Assembly (NCBI RefSeq): GCF_900174585.1
Contig: NZ_FWPT01000004.1
Span: 62,001-126,000 of the forward strand
Length of the DNA: 64,000 nucleotides
Direction: 5' to 3'
Source: Parendozoicomonas haliclonae
GTDB taxonomy: Bacteria; Pseudomonadota; Gammaproteobacteria; Pseudomonadales; Endozoicomonadaceae
The position numbers and the translations under genes were made by a program. The notes beneath the pieces were generated by a model. It was not told the DNA's origin. It saw nothing but the letters and a program-made list of their open reading frames with translations, and did not search any database. Each line of letters opens with the position of its first letter. Position 1 is the first letter of the stretch. Positions 38,235-47,934 of the stretch are shown here, piece after piece.

Positions 38235-41073
38235 ATCGTTTGCCTGTTTTCAGGGTAAACGAACTGTCCAGCCGAGCCTTATCGAGTTTATGCGCTTCCA
38301 GCATAAACTCGTTAAATTCGGCGAGCGCAGCCTTGTAGTTCTCTTTTGTGGGATCGTTTCGATAGGCTTCCAGTGACGTACGGATATTGAGAGAGAAGTC
38401 CTCATCACCTATCTCATCCAGACGCTTACTGAATTCACGGCTGATATTCTTGTCCGGGTCCACCATATTGCACAGTGTCTTTTTAATCTGGGAGGTATGG
38501 TTATGGATAAACTGATCCCAGTAATCCTCTCCCGCTTTCTCACCTTGCCCCGCCTGCCTTGCCAGTTCGGTATTCATGCTCGTCTTGCCGCCATCAGCCC
38601 AACCGTTATAGCGGGAAGACAGATAACTGAGCGTATTGTTGCCAACATATTCTTTAAGGCTCACCCGGGAGTGTATGGCTGCCTCGGCCTTCACCTTCAC
38701 ATCACCCCATGGCGCTGCGACAACAGGAATATCGGGCGTGGCACCACCAATTCCTTTCTCGCTACTGAAACGTAAATACTGCAGGCAATACTCACCACTC
38801 TCCTCACTTTTGATAAAGTGACACTCCACCTGTCCGGCCGAGTCCAGACCAAAGGTCATATCGGTGGGTAAAGAACTGGCAAACATCACGTCACCACCTG
38901 TTGAAAGCGCCTTGGGGAGTCCCGACTGAAGTGAGCCCAGAATGGCCTGCATATTGGCACCGGCATCAACCCGGAAGCTGACATTCAGATAGTCACCGTT
39001 CATATCATTATTGAAATGCCCTTCCACATGCTCCTTGCGAACGGCGGCAGACAACAGCAAAGGGGTATAGGGAATCTTGAGTTTTACTTCCCCGACATGA
39101 TTGGTTTGGCTGGCCTTATTGGTACTGACGGCGGAGAGAGTGCCTTTGATCTGCTGATTACTCAGATTCATCTGCGGCATGCGATATTCCGCTTCCATTC
39201 GGCTGATAAGCTTGCCCGTCTCTTTATCTTGACCATCCGGCGGCAGGCCAGAACCAAATGAATTCTCATACACCTTGGCCAGTTGCGTATGGGTGGCACT
39301 GATACTACGCAGAAACTCGGCTCGGCCGTTACTGCCACGATTCTTTTCCAGCCTGTGCTTCAGATCACGAACACCATTGCTGATCGTTTTATCCTGCCCC
39401 TTGCTGTCATGATGGTTAACCGCCGCCGCGTAATGATCATATTCGGCATACAGGGATGCGATCGCCTCCTGCAGACTATCCCGAATCTGCCCAATCATGC
39501 CTTTCAAGGCTTCTGCCTTGGCTGGATCAGAATCGACAGATAACTGATACTCGGCTTTCAGGTTATCAAGCAGCTGGGCTGTAGAGGCTATCCACTGTCT
39601 TCCCTCAGCTCCGGTCAGATTCTGGCCTTTGGTAAAGACGGAGAAATAACGATCTGGCTCATTGTTCAGGAGTTCAGGGCTGCTGCGAAAAGCATCCTGA
39701 ATCGGCGAATGTTTGCGAAACTCAGTGCGGGTATTGGTGAGGGTGTAACTGCCAGCCAGCATATCTTCCAGAGCGCTGATCTGTGCTTTAAAGGAACCAC
39801 TCTTTTCCGAGAAGCTCACATAGTCCGGCCGAGCATTACCCGGCACCGTTAATTTATCTCCGGGGTTTAACACACCTTGGGCAATCAATGATTTCTCAAG
39901 CTGCGGTCGATTCGCTGTCACCTGAACATGTTGAGCATCGGACTTTCTGGCCTTCACAATACCAGCAGCATTCTTTGGCGCCTTACGACCAGCGCCCAAT
40001 AACAGAGGAAGCAGATCATTGGCATGGTAGTCCACAAAGTCATCCAGATTGTTAAACACCCTGCCGGAACTACCGGAGAGTGAGCCCTGCAAATCAGCTC
40101 GTACAAAGTGACCATCACCCAGCACCAGATCAAGACTGCCGGTCACGGTGCTCCGGTCAACAATACGGGTGTCGTCTAAAGCCGTAGCATCAAAGGTGTA
40201 ACGAATGCCGGCATTCATCCCAACGATATGCGCAGCAGCGACACCCAGCTCAAAGCCGATCACGATATCCTGTTTGGAACCGCCTTTCTCCAGAGAATCG
40301 AGCTGTTTCTTTAACTGCTCTTTAAACTCATCTCGTGCTGCGCTCAACAACTGTTCCGAGACATGAGCCTGCAGACCGTCCAGTAGTTCTTTGGCCGCTG
40401 GGCTGTTATGGTTTTCCTGCAAAGTCTTCAACGTATCACTGCAGGCCACCAGCTTTTTAGCATCGGTATCCAGAGATTCATTCCCTTCAAGCTGGCTCAA
40501 TGCTTTAGCGTAAAAACTGGCTGGAATATTCTGCCCCTGGGACTGAGCCTGATTCTTCAGAGTGGTCAGCGTCTTCTCTACAAGGCTGGTCAGCTGCCCG
40601 GCAGAGGACATATCGACGCTATTGCCCAGCAAGGACGCAGCACGCCAAGCCAACGTGTGTTTAGGCGCGCCCTTCTCAATCTGTTGGGTGAGCTGCAGAG
40701 CCGCCTGACACAACATATCCAGATCATGGCTCTGCAAAGGTTCTCCGGCTTCAAGCCGCTGCTGCATCCAGGGAGTATCCATCAACAGAGCCAGTGACTC
40801 TCCACTCTGCTGCTGAAGTCGCTCGGCTTCGCCTGAATTAATCAGCTTGGAGCTCACTAACGGAGCAACCACATCCTGTGAGGTCACTGTTCGTTGTGAC
40901 AGAAGCTTGTCGTTTATTGCGGAAGGTTGAAGCGACTGGGTGGGCTGCGCCGAAACTTTAGCGACGCTGTGGCCGAAGCACTCTTTGCTGCCTACTCTCA
41001 GGGCTTCTTTCGAGTCCTGCGAGTAGTCGGTTTTGACCGGAGTAACGTGACCCGTTCCCTGAATCGACGACAT
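38221..41073 (-). CDS. Large protein of unknown function (950 aa)
   Basis: Not recognised. It has no signal peptide and no membrane helix. The N-terminal ~110 residues are polar and Ser/Gln-rich (MSSIQGTGHVTPVKTDYSQD). Residues ~150-260 are helical. About 265-330 looks beta-rich with an LVLGDGHFVRADLQGSLSGS stretch. A long helical region spans 480-620 (KGMIGQIRDSLQEAIASLYA). The C-terminus is basic (LKTGKRSKKA). The make-up (long, soluble, disordered start, no enzyme motif) resembles secreted effectors of host-associated bacteria, but this is inference. It is divergent from the mechanosensitive channel gene. Confidence 0.7.
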   Translation of the reverse strand: MSSIQGTGHVTPVKTDYSQDSKEALRVGSKECFGHSVAKVSAQPTQSLQPSAINDKLLSQRTVTSQDVVAPLVSSKLINSGEAERLQQQSGESLALLMDTPWMQQRLEAGEPLQSHDLDMLCQAALQLTQQIEKGAPKHTLAWRAASLLGNSVDMSSAGQLTSLVEKTLTTLKNQAQSQGQNIPASFYAKALSQLEGNESLDTDAKKLVACSDTLKTLQENHNSPAAKELLDGLQAHVSEQLLSAARDEFKEQLKKQLDSLEKGGSKQDIVIGFELGVAAAHIVGMNAGIRYTFDATALDDTRIVDRSTVTGSLDLVLGDGHFVRADLQGSLSGSSGRVFNNLDDFVDYHANDLLPLLLGAGRKAPKNAAGIVKARKSDAQHVQVTANRPQLEKSLIAQGVLNPGDKLTVPGNARPDYVSFSEKSGSFKAQISALEDMLAGSYTLTNTRTEFRKHSPIQDAFRSSPELLNNEPDRYFSVFTKGQNLTGAEGRQWIASTAQLLDNLKAEYQLSVDSDPAKAEALKGMIGQIRDSLQEAIASLYAEYDHYAAAVNHHDSKGQDKTISNGVRDLKHRLEKNRGSNGRAEFLRSISATHTQLAKVYENSFGSGLPPDGQDKETGKLISRMEAEYRMPQMNLSNQQIKGTLSAVSTNKASQTNHVGEVKLKIPYTPLLLSAAVRKEHVEGHFNNDMNGDYLNVSFRVDAGANMQAILGSLQSGLPKALSTGGDVMFASSLPTDMTFGLDSAGQVECHFIKSEESGEYCLQYLRFSSEKGIGGATPDIPVVAAPWGDVKVKAEAAIHSRVSLKEYVGNNTLSYLSSRYNGWADGGKTSMNTELARQAGQGEKAGEDYWDQFIHNHTSQIKKTLCNMVDPDKNISREFSKRLDEIGDEDFSLNIRTSLEAYRNDPTKENYKAALAEFNEFMLEAHKLDKARLDSSFTLKTGKRSKKA

Positions 41074-41180
41074 ACCGATACCAGAAGTCCAACCTAAAGC
41101 CAGAGAGCGCCTTTTACGGCCTACACTTAATCTAGCAATCGAATCCTATAAATATTTGAATACACGGACGTTCTTCCGGC

Positions 41181-44100
41181 ATGCGTAATCTGGCCTTTCT
41201 TGTTTTCCTGACTCTTTTCTGGAGCACCCAGCTCACCGCCAATACGCCTCCGAAACTGCCGACACAGGAAGCCATCTCCAAAGCCATCGAACAGATGCAG
41301 GCTCCCGAAAAACCCCAGACCGAGAAAGACTCTGAGCTTAAGGATATCTATAACAAAACCCTGACCTTCCTGCGTCTGGCCGCCACTGAGCAGGAACAGG
41401 TCAAAGTCTTAAAAAGACAGATCGACAGTGCGCCGAATGATCTGACCAAACTGCAAACCGAATTCGATACGCTACAAATCCCTTCAGACACCACTCTGCT
41501 GGAGAAGTACCGCCACCTGCCCGTGGAAGAGCTTCGCAAGGTGCTTGATTCGCGGCTGGAAGATATCACCGAGCTACAAAACCAACTGGCCCGTATTGCC
41601 AATCAGATCACCCAGATCCGTGCTCGTCCGGAAAAAGATCAGGCGACCCTGAGCAAGAACCAGGAACGACTGAAAGAGGTGAACTCGGAAATCAGCCTGC
41701 TGGATGTTGAGTCCAGCGCGACAGACCTCAAACTCAAAGAGCAGAAAAAGATTCAATTGCAGGCAGAAGCCAATGCCTTGCAGCAGCAGGATGCTCGTTT
41801 AACTTTGGAGATTCGTTCCAGCAGCACCCTGCTTGATCTGGAAACTGCCCGTCAACGCTTGCTCAGCCAGAAGCTGAAACTGTTGGAGCAGGAAGTTCTC
41901 TCCCTACAGACCATTATTGATTTCAAACGTCGGGCCGCCAGTGAGCAGGCCGTTGCCACGGCTTCACGCCTGAACAGAACCACATCCAGCAAAGCTTTAC
42001 TGCAAAACCAGGCGGCTCTGAATATGGAGCTGAGCCAGCAGCTGCTTTCCATCTCCGACAAGCTCAGCCTGCTCAGTAGCAAAAGTACCGATGTGCGTAC
42101 TCAGCTCAACAGTCTCAGCAACATCAGCCAGAGTGTTCGCCAGCAGTCTCTGTTACTGGGTGAGAACCAGGTGCTGGCCAAGATGTTGCGCAAGAACCTG
42201 CGCACGCTTCCCAACCTGCAGATTGATTCCAAGATTCCCGAACTGATTGCCCAGATTCGATTGCAGAAGTTTCAGTTTGATCAAAAGCGTCAGACGCTCA
42301 GCAGCCCGGATACCCGCGTCGAAGAGTTGATCGCACTTTCCGATGAACCGGCAAGCTATAACACGCAGGATAAAAAAGAGCTGCTGCGGCTAATGACCAA
42401 TCGCCAAAAGCTGCTGGAAGATCTGTCCGAAGTCTCCGGCACATTGCTGAGTACAGCCACCAGCCTGGATATCGATCAGCAAAGTCTGGTGAGCCAGAGC
42501 CGGGAGCTTTCCGCCACTCTTGAAGAACGTCTGTTCTGGATGGCCAGCAACCAGTCTCTCGGCATTGACTGGATACTCGCCCTGCCCGAAACCTTGTGGA
42601 ACCAGCTGATGACCATCCCGTGGGATGGCATCTTGTTGGCTCTGGTCGAGACGATTAATGAAAACTGGCTGATCTCAACCTTTATTATTGCCCTGAGTCT
42701 GCTGCTCAGAACCCGCCGCCGTATGTTTATGGCACTGCAGCGAACCCTGACCCGCAAGATGGGTAATGTTCGGCACGATACTCTTACCCTGACACCACTG
42801 GCCATTGTCTTAAGCATTCTTCAGGTGATGCCATTACCGGTTCTGATGGGTTTTTCCGGGGTGGCACTGCGTAGTGCCACTGGTGTTTCTATCGGTGTGA
42901 CCAATCTCGGTTCAGCCCTGATTATTACTTCCTTTGCCTGGCTGCTGCTGTCACTGGCGATCAAGATTCATCGCCCCCACGATATTGCTGTGACTCATTT
43001 CCGCTGGCCGCCTAAACAATGCCGACAGGTACAGGCTCTGCTGATTCGGCTGCGCTATGTGATGGTGCCCCTGCTACTGGCTGTAAGCCTTGCCAATGAT
43101 CAGCCGACCGACCTGAACCAGGATATTCTGGGAATGACTCTGCTGATGTTGGGTTCCCTACTGCAAGGCTGGATTTTGTTCAGCCTGATGCGGGCGTCCA
43201 GCAATCTGTTTGGCTCGAAGTTCCTGCATGTTCTGCTCACCCTGAGTCTGGTGCTGATTGCCTTTGCCCAGTTGATTCTTACCGCATCCGGTTACTACTA
43301 CACCGCACTCCAACTGCAGTTCCAACTGGCCGGTACTCTTTATATGGTTGGCGCGGCGGTGATGTTACAGGCACTGGTGATCCGCAGCCTGAATGTTGCT
43401 GAGCGGCGTCTTGCCTTTACCCGGGCCCTCAAGAAGAGAGCCGCGAGTAAGGAAGGGGAAAGCGTTGAGGAACCTAACCTCGACCTTGCCACCGTAAACC
43501 AGCAGTCCTTGCGGTTACTGAATGCGCTAATGATTGTCGGGCTGTTTATCGGACTGTTCTGGTTCTGGAAGGAGCTGTTCAGCCTGCTGAATGTGCTGGA
43601 TAACGTGACGCTCTGGGAACTGGCTCCTGACCAGGAGGATGGCAAGCCGTTCGCGGTTAAGCTCAGCCATCTGTTACTCAGCCTGATCGCTCTGGCTACC
43701 AGTTTTATCCTGGCCCGCAACCTGCCCGGCCTGTTAGAGGTTACATTGCTTTCCCGTATGAAACTGCGGGCCGGCAGCAGTTACGCGATAACAACGCTGC
43801 TCAGTTACACCATCAGCTGTGTTGGCTTTATAACCGCCCTCTCCCTGCTTGGCGCCAGCTGGGCCAAGTTACAATGGCTGATTGCGGCACTGGGTATCGG
43901 TATTGGTATTGGTCTGCAGGAGATCGTTGCGAACTTTGTGGCTGGTCTGATTATCTTGTTTGAACGGCCTGTTCGTATTGGTGACACCATTACCCTTGGG
44001 GAACTGCATGGGGAAGTCACCCGTATCCGAATCCGTTCCACAACAGTGACTGACTGGGATCACAAAGAGGTCATCATTCCCAATAAAATTCTGATTGGTG

Positions 44101-44462
44101 AAAAGCTGATTAACTGGTCGCTGACCAACACGATTGTCAGAATTATTCTTCCTTTCCAGGTAGCCCACGGCACCGATCCAAAGCTGGTGCACAAGATTCT
44201 TCATCAGGCTGCGGCAGAAAACCCACGCATCGTGAGCCAGCCGGACACGCTGGTGCTGCTGATGGAATATGGTAACAGTGCACTGAACTATGAGCTGCGC
44301 ACCTTTGTTACCCACGTGGATGATCGTCTTCCCGTTCGGGATCAGATTAACGCGCGTGTTCAGGAACTATTCCGGGAGCATGGGGTCACTATTGCACACC
44401 CCAAACAAGACCTGTTTTTGTATCAGCAGGACTTGCGCTCACCGGGAGCCAACAATGCCTGA
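41181..44462 (+). CDS. Large MscS-family mechanosensitive channel (MscK/MscM type)
   Basis: The 1093-residue protein has a signal peptide (1-21), a ~450-residue periplasmic coiled-coil region rich in Gln/Leu heptads, and about 11 membrane helices. The MscS core follows, with the pore helix region LGIGIGIGLQEIVANFVAGL, then LFERPVRIGDTITLG and the cytoplasmic IPNKILIGEKLINWS. Length and layout match MscK (KefA) and MscM (YjeP); which of the two cannot be told by eye. It opens under membrane tension to protect against hypo-osmotic shock. The next gene starts 8 bp inside its end. Confidence 0.93.
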   Translation: MRNLAFLVFLTLFWSTQLTANTPPKLPTQEAISKAIEQMQAPEKPQTEKDSELKDIYNKTLTFLRLAATEQEQVKVLKRQIDSAPNDLTKLQTEFDTLQIPSDTTLLEKYRHLPVEELRKVLDSRLEDITELQNQLARIANQITQIRARPEKDQATLSKNQERLKEVNSEISLLDVESSATDLKLKEQKKIQLQAEANALQQQDARLTLEIRSSSTLLDLETARQRLLSQKLKLLEQEVLSLQTIIDFKRRAASEQAVATASRLNRTTSSKALLQNQAALNMELSQQLLSISDKLSLLSSKSTDVRTQLNSLSNISQSVRQQSLLLGENQVLAKMLRKNLRTLPNLQIDSKIPELIAQIRLQKFQFDQKRQTLSSPDTRVEELIALSDEPASYNTQDKKELLRLMTNRQKLLEDLSEVSGTLLSTATSLDIDQQSLVSQSRELSATLEERLFWMASNQSLGIDWILALPETLWNQLMTIPWDGILLALVETINENWLISTFIIALSLLLRTRRRMFMALQRTLTRKMGNVRHDTLTLTPLAIVLSILQVMPLPVLMGFSGVALRSATGVSIGVTNLGSALIITSFAWLLLSLAIKIHRPHDIAVTHFRWPPKQCRQVQALLIRLRYVMVPLLLAVSLANDQPTDLNQDILGMTLLMLGSLLQGWILFSLMRASSNLFGSKFLHVLLTLSLVLIAFAQLILTASGYYYTALQLQFQLAGTLYMVGAAVMLQALVIRSLNVAERRLAFTRALKKRAASKEGESVEEPNLDLATVNQQSLRLLNALMIVGLFIGLFWFWKELFSLLNVLDNVTLWELAPDQEDGKPFAVKLSHLLLSLIALATSFILARNLPGLLEVTLLSRMKLRAGSSYAITTLLSYTISCVGFITALSLLGASWAKLQWLIAALGIGIGIGLQEIVANFVAGLIILFERPVRIGDTITLGELHGEVTRIRIRSTTVTDWDHKEVIIPNKILIGEKLINWSLTNTIVRIILPFQVAHGTDPKLVHKILHQAAAENPRIVSQPDTLVLLMEYGNSALNYELRTFVTHVDDRLPVRDQINARVQELFREHGVTIAHPKQDLFLYQQDLRSPGANNA

Positions 44463-45036
44463 ATGTTATTCCGAACAGCTCGCTCCAGATTTCCAGCAAA
44501 CCGTACAGGACAGACTTTTGCCGCTGGGCTCGTGTATCCGTTTCTTTCGTCAGAAGGTTTTCGGAGAAGGGGCCTGGGTGACCGGCATCCTGCTTGATGC
44601 AAGCCGGGAACTGTTACTGTTACAAACCATCAGTGACCAGATTAACCTCGATGGTTACCAGGTGTTACGCCGTCGGGATATCAGCCATATCGAACGCCCT
44701 GCACCGCAGCAGGAATTCCTGATGAAGGCTTTGTCCCTTCGTAACCAAAAGCCGACTCACCCCGGACAGATCAACCTTAACTGTATGGAAACGGCACTCA
44801 AGTCCATCTCTCGTCTTTCGCCGCTGGTTACCATCCGGCAGGAGATTACCGACCCGGACTTCTGCTGGATTGGCCGGATTCATAAGGTGGATAACGAGTG
44901 TCTGTTTATGCAGAGTATCTCCCCGGAAGCCCTGCTGGAAAGAGGCAGCGACACCTATGACACCGAGCTGATCACCCGCGTGAACTTCGGCGGCGCCTAT
45001 GAAGACGCCCTCTGGCAGGTGTACAGCAATCGCTGA
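44455..45036 (+). CDS. Conserved-looking small protein of unknown function (193 aa)
   Basis: The start at ATG 44455 overlaps the channel gene's stop by 8 bp, which implies translational coupling. The sequence (MPECYSEQLAPDFQQ) leads into two similar beta-rich parts. The first is GAWVTGILLDASRELLLLQT with INLDGYQVLRRRDISHI, and the second DFCWIGRIHKVDNECLFMQS with ISPEALL. Each resembles a short Sm-like/SH3-like barrel that ends before a helix, so an internal duplication is likely. No name can be given. selO follows 17 bp later, so all three may be co-transcribed. Confidence 0.75.
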   Translation: MPECYSEQLAPDFQQTVQDRLLPLGSCIRFFRQKVFGEGAWVTGILLDASRELLLLQTISDQINLDGYQVLRRRDISHIERPAPQQEFLMKALSLRNQKPTHPGQINLNCMETALKSISRLSPLVTIRQEITDPDFCWIGRIHKVDNECLFMQSISPEALLERGSDTYDTELITRVNFGGAYEDALWQVYSNR

Positions 45037-45053
45037 GCCGTTATTATGGCGGC

Positions 45054-46472
45054 ATGAAACTGCATAGCCATTTTGCCGGACTCGGAACAACCTTCTCTTC
45101 CCCCGTTCAGCCTCAGCCGCTGGACAACCCTGAACTGGTCAGCAGCAATCCTGTGATTGCTGACTTGCTGGGTTGCGGAAGTTTCTCTCAGGAACAACTC
45201 ACCCGCCTCTGTAACGGAGAGTCTCTGGGTGACCAGAGCCCGGTCGCCATGGTTTATGCCGGCCATCAGTTTGGCTCCTGGGTTCCCCGCCTTGGGGACG
45301 GTCGCGCCATGTTGCTGGGAGAGGTTCAGGGAACCGATGGCAAGCTCTATGACCTGCATTTAAAAGGTGCAGGCCTAACGCCTTACTCCCGCAATGGTGA
45401 TGGTCGTGCTGTGCTGCGCTCTACCATTCGGGAATATCTGTGCAGCGAAGCCATGCATGCGCTGGGTATACCGACCACCCGCCCCCTTTGCCTGATTAAC
45501 AGCAGCACTCCCGTTTACCGCGAAAAAACAGAAACCGGCGCGGCCATGATACGGGTGGCGGAAAGCCATGTTCGCTTCGGCACCTTTGAATACTTCAGCT
45601 ACTCACAACAATATGATGCCCTGCAGACGCTCGCAGACTACGTCATTGCACGACACTTCCCTGACTGGACGGATGATGCGGATCGCGTCGAGAAGCTGCT
45701 GGCACAAGCCATCCAAAGCACTGCAGAAATGATTGCCCACTGGCAGGCTGCGGGTTGGTGTCATGGGGTTATGAATACCGACAATATGTCGATCCTTGGT
45801 CATACCATCGACTATGGTCCGTTTGGCTTCCTTGATGGTTTTGATGCCGCACATATCTGTAACCATTCCGACTGGCAGGGTCGTTATGCGTTCAGTCGTC
45901 AGCCTCATATTGGTCACTGGAACTGTACGGCACTGGCTCAGGCTCTGTTGCCCATCCTTCCCGGTGGCAAAGAGAAAGCTGAACAGCTGCTCGAAGATTA
46001 CCCTGACCACTTTGCCAAAAAGTACTCCCAGCTGATTCGCCGTAAATTTGGATTGGAAGATGGCGCGGAAGGGGACAGTGCACTTATTGATGAAATCTTC
46101 ACTCTGATGCAGAAAGAGCGAACCGACTATCCACTGTTTTTCCGCAGACTTTCAGAAGGTCAGGCTGAAGATCTTTTTATTGATCGAGAGAGTTTCCAAA
46201 GCTGGTACAAACAATATCAGCAGCGCCTGCAACAAGAAGGTCGTGATGAAGCAACAGTACGAGAGAGTATGCTGGCAGCCAATCCTGCCTATGTATTGCG
46301 TAATCACCTGCTGCAAATTGCCATCGACAAGGCAGAGTCCGGAGATTACAGCGAAGTGAACAGACTTCTTGAAGCTATACAGCAACCGTTTACTGAACGG
46401 GAAGAGTTTGCCGACTATCTGCAGCTGCCACCGGATTGGGCAGAACATCTGGAGATCAGTTGTTCGTCATAG
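45054..46472 (+). CDS. selO: Protein adenylyltransferase SelO (YdiU/UPF0061)
   Basis: The 472-residue pseudokinase-fold protein carries AMVYAGHQFGSWVPRLGDGR, DLHLKGAGLTPYSRNGDGRA and HGVMNTDNMSILGHTIDYGP. The last holds the Asn/Asp metal residues of SelO. It transfers AMP to Ser/Thr/Tyr of target proteins, with a role in redox stress. The C-terminal ~460-472 region has LEISCSS with one Cys; eukaryotic SelO has selenocysteine near its end. Confidence 0.95.
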   Translation: MKLHSHFAGLGTTFSSPVQPQPLDNPELVSSNPVIADLLGCGSFSQEQLTRLCNGESLGDQSPVAMVYAGHQFGSWVPRLGDGRAMLLGEVQGTDGKLYDLHLKGAGLTPYSRNGDGRAVLRSTIREYLCSEAMHALGIPTTRPLCLINSSTPVYREKTETGAAMIRVAESHVRFGTFEYFSYSQQYDALQTLADYVIARHFPDWTDDADRVEKLLAQAIQSTAEMIAHWQAAGWCHGVMNTDNMSILGHTIDYGPFGFLDGFDAAHICNHSDWQGRYAFSRQPHIGHWNCTALAQALLPILPGGKEKAEQLLEDYPDHFAKKYSQLIRRKFGLEDGAEGDSALIDEIFTLMQKERTDYPLFFRRLSEGQAEDLFIDRESFQSWYKQYQQRLQQEGRDEATVRESMLAANPAYVLRNHLLQIAIDKAESGDYSEVNRLLEAIQQPFTEREEFADYLQLPPDWAEHLEISCSS

Positions 46473-46587
46473 TATCTGCTTTTAACTATATAGCGTCTTC
46501 GTTTAGGTCTTACGTAGCCACGCTTTTCATCCTGTCTACAATTCCGTAATCTCAAGCGGCCTACAAAAACAATCACAAGCAGACATT

Positions 46588-47865
46588 ATGAAAATCGAAA
46601 CCAAAGCGATCCATGCGGGTTATTCGCCAGAGCCAACCACCAAGGCTGTCGCGGCTCCCATCTATCAGACCACGTCCTACGCCTTCGACAGCACTCAGCA
46701 CGGCGCTGATCTGTTTGACCTGAAGGTTCCGGGAAATATTTACACCCGCATCATGAACCCGACCACTGCCGTACTTGAAGAACGCATGGCAGCGTTGGAA
46801 GGAGGCATTGGCGCTTTGGCTGTGGCTTCCGGTATGTCTGCTATTACCTATGCCATTCAGACCATTACCGAAGCGGGCGACAATATCGTCAGCATCAACA
46901 AGCTCTATGGCGGCACTTATAACCTGTTTGCTCACTCTCTGCCCAAGCAGGGCATTGAAGTCCGCATGGCACCACACGACGATATCGATGCACTGGCTGC
47001 GCTGATTGACGACAACACCCGTGCCGTATTCTGTGAATCCATCGGCAACCCGCTCGGCAATATTGTCGATATTGAAGCTCTCGCCAAGGTTGCCCATGCC
47101 CGCGGCGTGCCGGTGATTGTTGATAACACTGTGGCGTCTCCTGCCCTGCTGCGCCCGTTTGAGCATGGTGCCGATATCGTGGTGCACTCCCTGACCAAAT
47201 ACCTAGGCGGTCATGGCACGTCCGTAGGTGGCGTGATTGTTGATTCCGGAAAATTTCCCTGGGCGGAGAATGCTGAACGCTTCCCAATGCTCAACACACC
47301 GGATCCTTCCTATCACGATGTCGTGTACACCGAAGCCTTGGGCGAAGCGGCTTATATTGGCCGTGCACGAGTGGTACCACTGCGTAACACTGGTGCAGCT
47401 ATCTCTCCGATGAATGCTTTCCAGATTATTCAGGGCATTGAAACGCTGGCTCTGCGTATGGAACGCCACTGCTCTAATGCTCTGTCCGTTGCTCAGACTC
47501 TGCAGAATCATCCGCAGGTTGAGTGGGTGAACTATGCCGGCCTGCCAGAATCTCCTGATCATGCACTGGCCCAGAAATATATGGATGGCCACGCCTCCGG
47601 CATTCTGAGTTTTGGTATTAAAGGCGGACAGGAAGCCGGAGCAAAATTTATTGATGCGCTGCAGCTGGTAACCCGACTGGTGAATATTGGTGATGCCAAA
47701 TCACTGGCCTGTCATCCCGCTTCCACAACCCATCGACAGCTGAATGATGAAGAGCTGGTTGCCGCAGGTGTGAGCCGGGATATGGTACGCCTATCCATCG
47801 GCATTGAGCATATCGACGATATCCTTGCCGATCTGGAGCAGGCTCTGGAAGCCTCTTTGAAATAA
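46588..47865 (+). CDS. metY: O-acetylhomoserine sulfhydrylase
   Basis: The 425-residue PLP enzyme shows PIYQTTSYAF, YTRIMNPTTAVLEERMAALE, the Schiff-base lysine in HSLTKYLGGHGTSVGG and KSLACHPASTTHRQL. Length and the GGTYNLF segment fit MetY over cystathionine synthases. It makes homocysteine (or methionine with methanethiol) from O-acetylhomoserine in the cytosol. Methanethiol from DMSP breakdown would be a possible substrate in this setting, but that is speculation. The 115-bp upstream gap shows no clear riboswitch. Confidence 0.92.
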   Translation: MKIETKAIHAGYSPEPTTKAVAAPIYQTTSYAFDSTQHGADLFDLKVPGNIYTRIMNPTTAVLEERMAALEGGIGALAVASGMSAITYAIQTITEAGDNIVSINKLYGGTYNLFAHSLPKQGIEVRMAPHDDIDALAALIDDNTRAVFCESIGNPLGNIVDIEALAKVAHARGVPVIVDNTVASPALLRPFEHGADIVVHSLTKYLGGHGTSVGGVIVDSGKFPWAENAERFPMLNTPDPSYHDVVYTEALGEAAYIGRARVVPLRNTGAAISPMNAFQIIQGIETLALRMERHCSNALSVAQTLQNHPQVEWVNYAGLPESPDHALAQKYMDGHASGILSFGIKGGQEAGAKFIDALQLVTRLVNIGDAKSLACHPASTTHRQLNDEELVAAGVSRDMVRLSIGIEHIDDILADLEQALEASLK

Positions 47866-47893
47866 CGAGCTTCACTTGCCTTACAGGAATAAA

Positions 47894-47929
47894 ACAGCCG
47901 GGTTGGGTCAACGCTCAACACCGGTTGTG
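47894..47929. terminator. Probable terminator between metY and the RBR gene
   Basis: ACAGCCGG-GTTG pairs with CAAC-A-CCGGTTGT (one bulge, one wobble) between the convergent genes. There is no strong T-run. Confidence 0.4.
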
Positions 47930-47934
47930 TTCAA

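Noticed and set aside
46473-46587. SAM riboswitch or MetJ sites before metY
   Set aside because: No conserved riboswitch core could be found, and only weak AGACGTCT-like matches are present.
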